The notes: generated by a model not told the origin, from the sequence alone. A DNA stretch of 64,000 nucleotides from Fen-1308 sp035319125 (GCA_035319125.1 DATHDG010000044.1:5397-69396), one strand, 5' to 3'. Shown: positions 1 through 9,090, counted from the first letter of the stretch. Numbers and translations: made by a program.

Positions 1-97
1 CAAGCTGCGGGCTACTCAGTAGAAACTCCCCGGCGGCCGCGCTATGCGCCGATAGAATAATCAAGCCCGCAAGCATAAAAAAAACGGTAATTTTCAT
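1..97 (-). CDS. YbhB/PEBP-like exported protein, 5' part only
   Basis: The first 32 codons of a minus-strand gene that runs off the left edge. The ATG at 95-97 has a strong ribosome binding site (AGGAGG, about 101-108 on the complementary strand). The peptide begins MKITVFFMLAGLIILSA, a clear signal peptide with a cleavage site near SAAA-GE, followed by EFLLSSPQL. That last stretch matches the usual beginning of YbhB/YbcL (Raf kinase inhibitor-like, phosphatidylethanolamine-binding) domains, which start with F-x-L-x-S-P. The signal peptide is seen directly. The family call rests on nine residues and is an inference. Confidence 0.55.
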   Translation of the reverse strand, partial: MKITVFFMLAGLIILSAHSAAAGEFLLSSPQL

Positions 98-113
98 ATT
101 GTCCTCCTCTTGA

Positions 114-181
114 TGAATCGATTCAGATATGATCGATACTATCATAAGTAATAGCGCAAGACAAGAGCTCAAATCGATTCA
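114..181. promoter_or_regulatory. Repeated AATCGATTCA boxes upstream of the YbhB-like gene
   Basis: A perfect 12-bp palindrome, TGAATCGATTCA, lies at 114-125, directly upstream of the ribosome binding site of the left-edge gene. Ten bases of it (AATCGATTCA) recur at 172-181, and a GATCGAT lies between them at about 131. Two copies 56 bp apart in a promoter-sized region suggest an operator pair for a dimeric regulator. No regulator can be named. Confidence 0.35.
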
Positions 182-190
182 CTAACAAAT

Positions 191-222
191 TAGATACCCA
201 CGGGCGTACCCGCGGGCATCTA
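191..222 (-). terminator. Hairpin after the metallophosphoesterase gene
   Basis: A 32-base inverted repeat with 14-bp arms and a CGTA loop. Read on the plus strand it has two A-C mismatches. Read on the minus strand both become G-U pairs, so the stem is continuous only in RNA made from the minus strand. This fits a terminator for the gene that ends at 246. The following T-run is weak (ATTTGTTAGT). Confidence 0.6.
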
Positions 223-245
223 AATTCCGCCACTTATAAGCAGTA

Positions 246-2081
246 TTAGAAATGTCGGAATCCGGCAACAGCAAAATCTCCGGTATAATTGATCACTGCC
301 CATGCAGTATACGTCTTTGGATCTATACCGTATGTACCAAGTTCATAGCCTTTCTTCCATGGGCCAAAAACGAATTTCTTGGTTCCACCGAAATTCATAT
401 CCACAGCGTTCACCCAATCACCATTTTCATCTCTTGTTGCAAGTCCCAACATGCCTTGACCGAATTGCATAGGAAGCAATCTGCCGAAATCATAGCTCAT
501 TGACAAGGTATAAACTCCAGTCTGGTCTGTTCCCAGATCAGCCATGCCCCAGAGTGTCAGGATGTCACTGGCCGGCATGTCGTAGTTCCTTGCTTTATGG
601 TCGTTTCTGAAATGCAACGGCCACCTGTGGCTGTAACCGAAGTCCATGTCGTTGCCTGCCTCCCCGGCAGTCCATCCAGTGTTGACAGCTTTTACCGTCG
701 CCTTCCCATAGTTTGTAGTTGCAGTGCTGCTGTTTATTCCATCCAGGATATGCGCCGCAGTTCCCTTAAATTTGTCATGAACTGTAGTGTAAGATCCACC
801 TTGATCAATCAGGAATTCCTTACCATTAAGGCTATAGCCTGTTGTTGAGCGTTTGCTAAATGTAAATGTTGGGGTCTCGGTAAAAGACGAAAGGTTGTTC
901 TGGTCACTCGCGTAATAATCGATAGTCACTCGCGGCCCGTCAACTGTAAATATGTAGTATCCAACACACGCAAGATCCTGCTCAACAGGCATGTCATTTG
1001 ACGATACCGGAAGACCCGGCTTATAGAACTTGTTGCTGTCCGATTGAGTTATAAGCTGATGGATCATGCTATGCCCGTCAGGGCTCGTTACAACCGAATT
1101 ATAATGATGATGGTCATGACCTGAAATCATATATTTGACATTATTTGTCTGCAGCAGAGACAAGAAGATATTAGCCCTCGAGCGCTTCTGTCCAACAGTA
1201 AGACCAGGGGTGTTGCTGATAATTGTGTCATCAGAAAGCGTGTTTGCAATGCCAGTGACGGGATCAAGCGCATAACCGTCACCCGGATCACCAGCCGCAT
1301 TGCCGCCGAACATATTGTCTTTATGATTGCCTCCGAGGATATTCTTGTGAGTAAATGCGAAGGCATGAGTATTAGCCGGTCTATTCGAGAGAGTACTGCT
1401 TATCCAGTCCTGTTGTTCCGGAATTATGTGGCTAGTATAATAATCCGGAGACTTGAACTGGTCCAATATCACAAAGGTGGCATTCTTATAATTGAAAGAG
1501 TAAGAAACGCTGTTATTGGTTGCATTTGCGGTCGGCCACGAGAAATCATGTCCGAGGTAAAATATGTCAGGATTGGTTTTAGCATCAGGCGCATAAGGAC
1601 CTGCCAAAACCATAGAATCTGAAATTAAAAGTGTTGTGATGTCACCTGGTGTGTAATTGTTCTCACCTGCTTTTCCAAGGGCAATCTGAGGATATGCATG
1701 CCAAAAATCCTGATCCGATTTCATGTAACCATTTTCATGAGCCGCTTCATGATTACCCCGCATCGGATAAAAGCCTATCCCGGCGTTATAAAGATCCTGT
1801 GCATATAACGCACGCACATAGTCGTTAGCCTGGCTGCCTGTGTCAACCATATCACCCATCGCAACAACAAAGTTGACCCCGGCATTTATGAACTGCTTGT
1901 TTACCTGTTTGATGATGCTAGCGGGAATAGCATTCGGGTTTTGATGATCGGGGTCAGCCGTTACCCACTGGGTGTCAGATATAATACCGAACTTCCAGGC
2001 ATCCGCCAGTGCCACTCCGGAACCAAGCAGCACTACAAATAATACCGCTAATAAATTCACTAAAATAGACACTTTTTTCAC
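246..2081 (-). CDS. Exported calcineurin-like metallophosphoesterase
   Basis: A 611-residue protein that starts at a GTG (2079-2081) behind AGGAGG at good spacing. The N-terminus MKKVSILVNLLAVLFVVLLG is a Sec signal peptide with likely cleavage after ALA. Metallophosphoesterase motifs appear in order: FGIISDTQW, VVAMGDMVDTG (GDxxD), MRGNHE (GNHE), FTHKN and SGHDHHH (GHxH), so the dinuclear metal site looks complete. The roughly 200 C-terminal residues are beta-rich and lack a recognised motif. The protein probably acts in the periplasm or outside the cell on a phosphoester; the substrate cannot be read from sequence. It is monocistronic, with a hairpin at 191-222 downstream. Confidence 0.85.
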   Translation of the reverse strand: MKKVSILVNLLAVLFVVLLGSGVALADAWKFGIISDTQWVTADPDHQNPNAIPASIIKQVNKQFINAGVNFVVAMGDMVDTGSQANDYVRALYAQDLYNAGIGFYPMRGNHEAAHENGYMKSDQDFWHAYPQIALGKAGENNYTPGDITTLLISDSMVLAGPYAPDAKTNPDIFYLGHDFSWPTANATNNSVSYSFNYKNATFVILDQFKSPDYYTSHIIPEQQDWISSTLSNRPANTHAFAFTHKNILGGNHKDNMFGGNAAGDPGDGYALDPVTGIANTLSDDTIISNTPGLTVGQKRSRANIFLSLLQTNNVKYMISGHDHHHYNSVVTSPDGHSMIHQLITQSDSNKFYKPGLPVSSNDMPVEQDLACVGYYIFTVDGPRVTIDYYASDQNNLSSFTETPTFTFSKRSTTGYSLNGKEFLIDQGGSYTTVHDKFKGTAAHILDGINSSTATTNYGKATVKAVNTGWTAGEAGNDMDFGYSHRWPLHFRNDHKARNYDMPASDILTLWGMADLGTDQTGVYTLSMSYDFGRLLPMQFGQGMLGLATRDENGDWVNAVDMNFGGTKKFVFGPWKKGYELGTYGIDPKTYTAWAVINYTGDFAVAGFRHF

Positions 2082-2665
2082 CTGTCTCCTCCTAATTTCT
2101 TGGAATTTTACATGGCATGATATGGCTTCGAATCACAAAGGATATTGGAAATAAAATGGCCTACGTCACCTCCTTAAAATTCGCAAAATTAATAACCGAC
2201 GAATTCCGCAAAGCAAGTATTTTAAACAGTCCTATTTAATCATTTCGTTCGTTACGGCAATATTAAACTTGTATTAAATTACATTGAAATTTTGGCGCAA
2301 TGGCGGCAGGCTGTACTCCAATTTTTCAGCATCTCTGCTTGAATTGCATGGATTATCTGCAACAAGAATTATTTAAATCCTTCCGCTCAGACTATTCCTA
2401 TGACGAAGCACCTGACAGCAGTATCGGTAGAGATTCTTTGCTCGCATTCCTTCAAGAGATATTGATAAAGCACGCACGAAAGACTATTTAGGAATAGTGC
2501 GGAAATTATCCTGATCAAAAGAGTGCAATAAAGAAGATCTTAGCTGGAAACAAACTGAGCGTAGTGAGGGAGAATCACGGCGCGCAGCACCGGATGGGAA
2601 CGAAAAAATCAACCGGAGCGAAGAGATCGGCTGGATTGTCTGGTTGTGCAGTTCATTGCCATTTC
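2082..2665. other. Intergenic region without a supported gene
   Basis: The leader of the metallophosphoesterase gene lies at the left end. A second AAGGAGGTG-like site on the minus strand (about 2168-2176) is followed by an early stop, so no gene is called. The rest is AT-rich with short unsupported frames only. No RNA gene or repeat was recognised. Confidence 0.4.
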
Positions 2666-3541
2666 TCAGTCCCATTCCTTTCCATAGAGGTTTTGGGCTA
2701 ATTCAACAGTCGATACGCCAGGTTTCCAGCCAGGTAAATCTAGAACTCGAAAATAAGTCTTTCCTCTTAACGAACCAGGTGATCGTTTAACGTAATTTGT
2801 TGGCGTAAATGCATCCACTACGTAAAACTTGTGACCTTCTTGAATGTCATAGTAACTTGTTTTTATGATTATTTCTTTAATGCGTTGTTTGATGGCTTCG
2901 GGTACGCTTACATCGTTTTTAATTTCCAACTTATTGTCAACTAAATCTGCCCATACACAATGCAGAACTTCTCCGATAGCAACAATTGCCTTGTTGCTAT
3001 AAAGTCCAATGAATCGAAAATCAGTGTTGTGATTTCGATAGACTGGATCGTAATAGATACCAAATTCGAGATTTTCTTTTATGGATGTACCAGCAGTAAC
3101 AACAAGCATATATTCCGACTCGTCCTTGAATAATTCATTCTCCGTACAGAATTCTCTGAATTCGTCAATTATTCCATGAAAATCGACTTCGTATTCAGCG
3201 ACATTTTCTTTAACTAATTCTATTAAACCAGAAAAAGATGCTGAAGCAAATTTGATTTCTGAGTTCATTTCTTTAATACACGCAATTACTTGAGATTTTA
3301 TTTCATTTGAAATTTCTGATTTGGAAAGCGCAAGTAGAATCCGGTTTTTGCCAGGTTGTGCAGAAAGGCTTTTGATATGATGCTTTAATTGTTCAGTTGA
3401 AAAATTATCGAACAATTTAGTTTCGATGGCTATTTTAAATTCTTCTTGAAATATCGCGCCATCCAAAACACTCTCAGAACCTCGCTCTTGCTGAAAAAAG
3501 TTGACACCAACATTAAGATTGAGATTGTTCTCCTGGAGCAT
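2666..3541 (-). CDS. PD-(D/E)XK nuclease-like protein of unknown function
   Basis: A 291-residue frame from the ATG at 3541. Near the N-terminus, LDGAIFQEEF followed by KIAIETKL resembles the D-(x)n-ExK core of PD-(D/E)XK nucleases, as found in restriction and phage-defence proteins. No second domain was recognised. The reading frame stays open upstream to about 3667 with convincing protein sequence (for example FQKYSRRENWVTNNTLLF), but that stretch has no ATG, GTG or TTG start. An ATG at about 3694 is one base out of frame with it. The true N-terminus is therefore probably about 50 residues longer and is lost to a frameshift, a sequence error, or use of a rare start. The gene is flanked on both sides by about 500 bp without genes, typical of a horizontally acquired orphan. 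Confidence 0.55.
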   Translation of the reverse strand: MLQENNLNLNVGVNFFQQERGSESVLDGAIFQEEFKIAIETKLFDNFSTEQLKHHIKSLSAQPGKNRILLALSKSEISNEIKSQVIACIKEMNSEIKFASASFSGLIELVKENVAEYEVDFHGIIDEFREFCTENELFKDESEYMLVVTAGTSIKENLEFGIYYDPVYRNHNTDFRFIGLYSNKAIVAIGEVLHCVWADLVDNKLEIKNDVSVPEAIKQRIKEIIIKTSYYDIQEGHKFYVVDAFTPTNYVKRSPGSLRGKTYFRVLDLPGWKPGVSTVELAQNLYGKEWD

Positions 3542-3667
3542 TGCATTAATGACGCGTTCAAATTTTTTGTTGTTATAACTCTGAAGATGGGAAAGAAAGA
3601 GAAGTGTGTTGTTTGTAACCCAATTTTCTCTTCGAGAGTATTTCTGAAATGTGTGGATTTTTCTTAA

Positions 3668-4165
3668 TTACTCAACCTACCATAAAACATCAATAATTTC
3701 TATGCCCAATGCGGCGGTAAGCAGCCGCCCGTCAGGGCGCGTCCATCTTGACTGCCCGGTTCCCTGCCCGCAGCGTAGCGTAGGGAGGGAACCAGTTATT
3801 AGATAGTTAACTTGATAACTCCGGTAATTTTTATTCTCAGTAATTCACTATAATTCTAATATCTGTATAACTAACTGATTTATCATATTACAATAAGCGG
3901 GCTAATATTACTTTTGTAATGCTATCGAGTTTTCCGCCTAACGCAAGTCGCTTACGATAGAATTACCTTTTTATACCCCGACTGTCATACTACTGTCAAG
4001 AGAGGATGATAATTTCTTGGTGTAAGGGTTAGTTGCTGACAAGTTAAAGGACTGCGCTTGTTAATGAGTTCTATATGGCTCAATAGAAGTCAAAAGAATT
4101 GACAGATAACACCCTGACTTCATCACAACTAATATGGGCTCTTTTTTTAGCAGCATCTAGTTCAG
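3668..4165. other. AT-rich intergenic region with one GC-rich hairpin
   Basis: About 500 bp with no gene. The left third is GC-rich and contains the inverted repeat listed at 3759-3793. The remainder is AT-rich. A GAAGTCA/TGACTTC pair (4086-4092 and 4115-4121) followed some 20 bp later by CTCTTTTTTT (about 4140-4148) might end a plus-strand transcript, but no gene precedes it. A small RNA cannot be excluded or shown. Confidence 0.35.
3759..3793. repeat. GC-rich inverted repeat (hairpin)
   Basis: The arms GGTTCCCTGCCC and GGGAGGGAACC pair with one bulge around a loop of about a dozen bases. There is no T-run on either side, so it is not a classical intrinsic terminator. It may be a REP-like element or an end of an old insertion; only one copy was seen in this window. 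Confidence 0.4.
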
Positions 4166-5392
4166 CTACCGCTTTACGGCCCCCATCCTTCCGCCCCTCG
4201 GTATTATGCATATGCCGGAATTCTGATCGATATGACATCTGAATCGGTCTCTTTCAGGGTCAATGCCGATCTGCTCTCCTTCGCTGATTACATTGAACTT
4301 GTCGACAATAGCCCTTCGAAGCCTGCAACCTTTGCTGATTGTTACTCTGTCCATGATAATGCAATCTTCGATAGAGACTCCATCTTCAATTGTCACACCG
4401 CTCTGTATTATCGAATTGCGTATCTTTGCTTTCTTTATTATTGACCCCTCTGCGATAAGGCTGTTTCTGATGTCGCCATTAAGTATCTTGGTGGATGGCC
4501 CTTCATATCCGGAGGGATGAATCGGCCACTGATTGTTATGCGCATCAAAGGGCGGCTCGCTGCTCAACAAGTCCATGTGTGCCTCAAAATATGCGGAAAT
4601 AGTTCCCACATCTCGCCAATATCCCTTCTCTTCGTAAGATTTTGTCCCAGGTATTATGTTGGTAGCAAAATCATACGCGAATACCTTGCCGGAGCCTACA
4701 AGGTTCGGGATAATATGGGCGCCAAAATCATGCTCCTTCTTCTTCTGCGCCTTTACAAGGGCGTCGATAAGCACCTTGGTCTTGAAAATATAGTTGCCCA
4801 TGGATACATAAGACCTTAGGGGATCACCCGGCATAGCGGTAGGATTCTTCGGTTTTTCCTGAAATCCGGTAATCCTTTTTTCGTCATCGCTCAGAATCAC
4901 GCCAAAAGCACTTGCCTGAGCCAATGGAACAGGCCTTGCAGCAACAGTAACGTACGCATCCTTTTCAATATGGAAATCTATCATCTGTCTGATGTCCATT
5001 CTGTAAATGTGATCGGCTCCAAAAATTATTACATGATCAGGGTTATGGTCTTTTATGAGATTGATGTTCTGAAATACCGCGTCGGACGTGCCCTGGAACC
5101 ACTCCTGGCCCATCCTCATCTGAGGCGGCACCACCGCAACGAAGTGGTCCTTGACGATGGACGAGAAGTTCCAGTGCTGTCTCACATGTTCAATGAGCGA
5201 CTGGGACTTGTACTGCACGAGAAGGTAGATCGAATATATGTGAGAGTTGACGAAATTACTCAGTACGAAATCTGCTATCCTGTACCGGCCGCCGAACGGC
5301 ACGGACGGCTTCGAGCGAAACACTGTGAGGGGAAAGAGGCGCTCGCCCTTACCTCCTGCAAGTATTAAGGCCAGAACTTTTGGAAGTGCCAT
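4166..5392 (-). CDS. glgC: Glucose-1-phosphate adenylyltransferase
   Basis: A 408-residue ADP-glucose pyrophosphorylase that makes ADP-glucose and PPi from ATP and glucose-1-phosphate, the committed step of bacterial glycogen synthesis. The N-terminal nucleotidyltransferase motif LILAGGKGERLFPLT is intact, followed by GGRYRIADFVLSN and FGADHIYRMD. The C-terminal third has the hexapeptide-repeat pattern of the left-handed beta-helix (IRNSIIQSGVTIEDGVSIED). Length is normal. The ATG at 5392 is preceded by AGGGGGG. No glgA or glgB lies beside it, so other glycogen genes must be elsewhere. Confidence 0.93.
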   Translation of the reverse strand: MALPKVLALILAGGKGERLFPLTVFRSKPSVPFGGRYRIADFVLSNFVNSHIYSIYLLVQYKSQSLIEHVRQHWNFSSIVKDHFVAVVPPQMRMGQEWFQGTSDAVFQNINLIKDHNPDHVIIFGADHIYRMDIRQMIDFHIEKDAYVTVAARPVPLAQASAFGVILSDDEKRITGFQEKPKNPTAMPGDPLRSYVSMGNYIFKTKVLIDALVKAQKKKEHDFGAHIIPNLVGSGKVFAYDFATNIIPGTKSYEEKGYWRDVGTISAYFEAHMDLLSSEPPFDAHNNQWPIHPSGYEGPSTKILNGDIRNSLIAEGSIIKKAKIRNSIIQSGVTIEDGVSIEDCIIMDRVTISKGCRLRRAIVDKFNVISEGEQIGIDPERDRFRCHIDQNSGICIIPRGGRMGAVKR

Positions 5393-5506
5393 GAATGCCC
5401 CCCTTGCATAAGTATATGTTCCATTCGGACGACGTTTACAAATTATATCAGTTTATCTGTATCTGCGCATACAAGAATATCTGAGAAGTCGCGATTGGCG
5501 TTGCAG

Positions 5507-6190
5507 TTACTGCTTTATGACAGAAATAATTTGTTTATTGCGAATGTACGTCAACGTCCTGGACTGCAGGGAGGGCTTGCTGGAATTCCTCACAATGAAC
5601 CCTGCAAGGTCTTCAAGTCTGTCTATGTCCCACCATGACGGAAGCAAATGGACATCCACTCCCTCACGCTCAAAGACTGACATTGTCTTTTCAAATACAT
5701 CCGGGCTGCCCCAAGAAATCCCTTCGAATATACCGTTCATTAGATGATCTTTCTTGAATCCTATGAGATAATATCCACCGTCCTTAGCTGGTCCGATGAC
5801 TGCCGGCTTACTGTCCAGCGCAGAAAAAGCCTCTTCTATGATTGAAACCGGCAGATCAGGGAAATCACTTCCTATGAGCACGGCTCTCAAACAGCCATTC
5901 TCAAATGCCCGCTCAAAAGCATTCTTCATCTTCTCTCCCAAATCACGCCCTGTTTGCAGCAAATATTTTTTCTTCTTGCCGAGCCAAGCTACAACTCTCT
6001 CCTCTGCTTCATCGGGCCAATATGCAATCAGCAGCTCGCAGCTACTTTTATTGGCTATGTCAATTGCATCTTCTACAAAACATTTGTAAAGTTCACGCGT
6101 AATGTCTTCGCCTATCTCTGCTGAAAGTCGCGTCTTCACTTTTCCCCTTTCCGGCCACTTTACAAAGACTATCAGACAGTCTGCTTCCAT
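5507..6190 (-). CDS. TIGR04282-type (DUF2064) glycosyltransferase-like protein
   Basis: A 227-residue protein of the DUF2064 nucleotidyl/glycosyltransferase-A group. Motifs include VKWPERGKVKTRLS at the N-terminus, GSDFPDLP as the metal-binding aspartate region and GPAKDGGYYLIG, all typical of the family named for arsenosugar biosynthesis clusters. Its ATG directly abuts the stop of the preceding glycosyltransferase (TGAATG at 6188-6193), so the two are translationally coupled. ArsM and ArsS, which usually accompany the pair in arsenosugar clusters, are not in the window, so the substrate is open. Confidence 0.8.
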   Translation of the reverse strand: MEADCLIVFVKWPERGKVKTRLSAEIGEDITRELYKCFVEDAIDIANKSSCELLIAYWPDEAEERVVAWLGKKKKYLLQTGRDLGEKMKNAFERAFENGCLRAVLIGSDFPDLPVSIIEEAFSALDSKPAVIGPAKDGGYYLIGFKKDHLMNGIFEGISWGSPDVFEKTMSVFEREGVDVHLLPSWWDIDRLEDLAGFIVRNSSKPSLQSRTLTYIRNKQIISVIKQ

Positions 6191-6883
6191 TCAACGATAC
6201 AACCTTGCCAGTTTATCAGGGCTGACGCCGAACATATAAAGCGTGATAAGCGCCCAGTTTCTGAGCGTGCAATAGATTATTCCTTCAGCCTCCCATCGCC
6301 GGGAGGATGTCCTCACCTTGCGCGGAATAATCACTATACTTCGACCGGATCTTTTCAGCGCCTGCATGAGATCGACATCCTCCATGATCGGCATATCTTT
6401 AAATCCGCCCATGGCACTGAAAATATCGCGCTTCATAAAGATAGCCTGGTCGCCATATGGTATACGGGTGATTCTGCTTCGCAGCGAAGCTACGCCTTCG
6501 ATGATCCTGAATGCCTGACTATGTGAATCTATGCCAAGGTCAAAAGCCCCTGCAGCATATTTTCCGTCTGTCATCACATCCCTTATCGCATCCAGAGCAT
6601 CGTCCGGGAGAAAAGTGTCCGCATGAAGAAAGAGAAGGACATCTCCTGCTGCCGCGCCGGCACCGGCGTTCATCTGAGCACCACGCCCCTTCTTCGACAC
6701 AATCTTAATCACATCAATATTCTCGATCGCGGCAAGAGTGCCACCTCGCGGATCACCGTCAGCAACTATGATCTCTATCTTATTTCCCTTCGCATGTTTA
6801 GTAACGTGCCCAATCAGCGTATTTATTCCTTTTGCTTCATTCAAAACGGGGATGACAACTGAGATCCTTAATCCGCCGGTCAT
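6191..6883 (-). CDS. TIGR04283-type family 2 glycosyltransferase
   Basis: A GT2-fold glycosyltransferase of about 230 residues. It begins with ISVVIPVLNEAKGI, has IIVADGDPRGGT and an LLFLHADTFLP metal site, and keeps GGFKDMPIMEDVDLM in the acceptor region. The start chosen is the ATG at 6881-6883 because it forms an ATGA overlap with the stop of the upstream flavoprotein gene; an in-frame TTG lies nine bases further up. Part of a four-gene unit with the TVP38 protein, the flavoprotein and the DUF2064 protein, a set often seen together and named after arsenosugar synthesis. The actual sugar transferred is unknown. Confidence 0.82.
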   Translation of the reverse strand: MTGGLRISVVIPVLNEAKGINTLIGHVTKHAKGNKIEIIVADGDPRGGTLAAIENIDVIKIVSKKGRGAQMNAGAGAAAGDVLLFLHADTFLPDDALDAIRDVMTDGKYAAGAFDLGIDSHSQAFRIIEGVASLRSRITRIPYGDQAIFMKRDIFSAMGGFKDMPIMEDVDLMQALKRSGRSIVIIPRKVRTSSRRWEAEGIIYCTLRNWALITLYMFGVSPDKLARLYR

Positions 6884-8328
6884 AATTCGCAAGCCCTGCC
6901 TCGCAAGTTGAAGAAGAATTTCAACCCCTTCCTTATTTTTTCTGAAAATATCTTTGTTGACAAGAAATTAGACACAACCTTCTTATTGATCTCAGCTATT
7001 GTAGGATATGGATGTACAGATGATGCCAGTGTAGACAGCCTTACCCTGCCGTTCAGCGCTGCGGTCCATTCTCCGACAAGATCGCCTGCATGCGGCCCAA
7101 ATATCTGAACGCCTACAGGCCCTTCTTTTTCATTCAGGACCAGCTTGATCCTGCCCACCTCATATCCCTCGGCAATGCTCCTGTCATTAGCAGAAAATTC
7201 CTCAGTCCATACAGAATACTCAATACCGGCGCTCTTTGCAGCTGTTTCATTCAGGCCGATACAACCGAGTTCCGGATCAGTATAGGTGCACCACGGGAAA
7301 AACGTATAATCAACCTTTCTCGGCAGATGAAATATGGCATTGCTCACTGCAACGCCTCCCTCATAACCGGCGGCATGAGTAAAAAGATATCCGCCTGTGA
7401 CGTCTCCCGCAGCGTATATATGCTTCTGATGCGTGCGCATGCGGTTATCTACCTTTATTCCTTTTTCATCAAATTGCACTCCGACTCGCTCAAGTCCCAG
7501 CCCATCCGTATTCGGCCTCCGTCCGGTAGCTACAAGTATAGTCTCGGCATTGATAACTGTTCGCTCATCGCCTGACTTTAGCGTAACTTCACAGCTGTCG
7601 CCAAAATCCTTTATCTCACTCACAGATGCATTAAGGTGAAAAATTACGCCTTCACTGGCCAGAACAGCCATTACGCTATCTGCCATGTCCTTGTCCTCTC
7701 TGGGAAGCAGCTGGCCGGCACGTTGAATAACGAATACCTTGGAACCCAATCGGTTGAATGCCTGAGCCATTTCAACGCCTATAGGTCCGCCGCCGAGTAT
7801 GATCATTGATGACGGCAACCGATCTAAATAGAAAATCTCTCTGTTGGTAATATAACGTGCAGTGGCCATTCCACGAACAACCGGTATATTAGGTGATGAC
7901 CCGGTTGCTATCAGCCAGTTTCTTGCCGAAATAGTCTGCCCATTCAAACGTATGGAATGCTCGTCGACAAATTCGGGAGCACCGAATTCAACCCTGGTTC
8001 CAAGTCTGCAGAATCTTTCCACCGAATCATGTTTCTGTATCTTGGAAATGACCGACTTGATTCTCTCTGTCACTTTATTGAAATCAATCTTTTCCAACTC
8101 GACCTCCGGAAGCCCGAATCGGGAGGAACTTTTAATGAGATGGCGAACGCGGGCTATCTTTATAAGAGCTTTGCTGGGAACACAGCCGTAATGAAGGCAA
8201 TCACCACCAAGCCGTCCTTCCCTCTCAACCAGTAGTGTATTGGCACCAAGCTGAGAGCTGCCGGCAGCAGCTGTAAGACCGGCTGATCCACCGCCGATAA
8301 TGCCTATGTCAAAATCAAATGTTGCCAT
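6880..8328 (-). CDS. MerA-like FAD/NAD(P) disulfide oxidoreductase
   Basis: A 482-residue class I pyridine nucleotide-disulfide oxidoreductase. It has the FAD-binding GIIGGGSAGLTAA at the N-terminus, the redox disulfide motif GGDCLHYGCVPSK (C44, C49), the NAD(P)-binding IILGGGPIGVEMA, the second FAD motif IYAAGDVTGGYLFTH, and a C-terminal dimerisation domain with HPYPTIAEI. It lacks the N-terminal HMA domain and the C-terminal Cys pair expected of a true mercuric reductase, so it should not be called MerA. The neighbouring TVP38 and glycosyltransferase genes match the usual context of this mercuric-reductase-like subgroup. Confidence 0.85.
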   Translation of the reverse strand: MATFDFDIGIIGGGSAGLTAAAGSSQLGANTLLVEREGRLGGDCLHYGCVPSKALIKIARVRHLIKSSSRFGLPEVELEKIDFNKVTERIKSVISKIQKHDSVERFCRLGTRVEFGAPEFVDEHSIRLNGQTISARNWLIATGSSPNIPVVRGMATARYITNREIFYLDRLPSSMIILGGGPIGVEMAQAFNRLGSKVFVIQRAGQLLPREDKDMADSVMAVLASEGVIFHLNASVSEIKDFGDSCEVTLKSGDERTVINAETILVATGRRPNTDGLGLERVGVQFDEKGIKVDNRMRTHQKHIYAAGDVTGGYLFTHAAGYEGGVAVSNAIFHLPRKVDYTFFPWCTYTDPELGCIGLNETAAKSAGIEYSVWTEEFSANDRSIAEGYEVGRIKLVLNEKEGPVGVQIFGPHAGDLVGEWTAALNGRVRLSTLASSVHPYPTIAEINKKVVSNFLSTKIFSEKIRKGLKFFFNLRGRACEL

Positions 8329-8349
8329 GACTCCCTCACCGAAGCATGT

Positions 8350-9045
8350 TTATGACTTCCGCTTTTTATACCATGCTAATGACTTGCGCGCGATTAACGG
8401 CAGTAAGCCCAGTAGCGCCAGTGAACCGATAAGGCCGGGAGAAAATATGCCCGATAGCGAGTTGATACGCGAAATCTCTTTTCCAGCATTGACATATACA
8501 ATAGTCGCCGGAAACATGCCGACCTGTGAGACCCAGTAAAAGGTCCTTAATCGCATCGGTGTCAGTCCCATAACAAGATTGATTATAAAAAAGGGAAACA
8601 CCGGCACAAGACGAAGAGTAAAAAGATAGAAAGGTCCTTCCTTTTCAATCCCTTCTTGAATCCTAGACAATCTGCCGCCGAATTTCGTCATGACCCATTC
8701 TCTCAGCAGATATCGCGACACAAAGCAAGCCATAGTTGCACCTATAGCACTTGCAAATGATACAAGTATAGTACCAGTAAACAAGCCGAACAGAGCACCA
8801 CCGGCTAGCGACATTATTGTAGCCCCAGGTAGTGATAGGGCAGTGACCATAATGTATAAAATCATGTATCCGGCAATTACAGTCAGACGATGTTCGACGT
8901 AAAGCGTCCGGAAGCTGTCCTGAGAGCTTTTAATATAATCGAGATTCAGATATTTGCTGAGATCAAGAAAATAATATGATGCAACCAGAACCATAATCAC
9001 AATAATAAGGATTATCTTTTTTGTACTCATTGAATTAGCGTCCAT
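8350..9045 (-). CDS. TVP38/TMEM64 family inner-membrane protein
   Basis: A 231-residue protein with several hydrophobic helices and the SNARE-associated (DedA-superfamily) core: ALSLPGATIMSLAGGALFG, then FVSRYLLREW and a re-entrant FTLRLVPVFPFFIINLVMGL. Members of this superfamily are linked to lipid scrambling or transport; the role of this one is unknown. It is the first gene of the unit that continues with the flavoprotein and two glycosyltransferases, with a 21-bp gap to the next gene. A strong terminator at 9091-9120 separates it from the upstream regulator gene. Confidence 0.83.
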   Translation of the reverse strand: MDANSMSTKKIILIIVIMVLVASYYFLDLSKYLNLDYIKSSQDSFRTLYVEHRLTVIAGYMILYIMVTALSLPGATIMSLAGGALFGLFTGTILVSFASAIGATMACFVSRYLLREWVMTKFGGRLSRIQEGIEKEGPFYLFTLRLVPVFPFFIINLVMGLTPMRLRTFYWVSQVGMFPATIVYVNAGKEISRINSLSGIFSPGLIGSLALLGLLPLIARKSLAWYKKRKS

Positions 9046-9090
9046 GACTTAGAAAATAGTATAAAGGATTTAACTGTCCGGTCAAAAAAA

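Noticed and set aside
2300..2491. 63-codon plus-strand frame in an intergenic region
   Set aside because: No ribosome binding site and no family resemblance.
6880..8328. Annotation of the flavoprotein as mercuric reductase MerA
   Set aside because: The N-terminal HMA domain and C-terminal vicinal Cys pair are missing and no mer genes are nearby.
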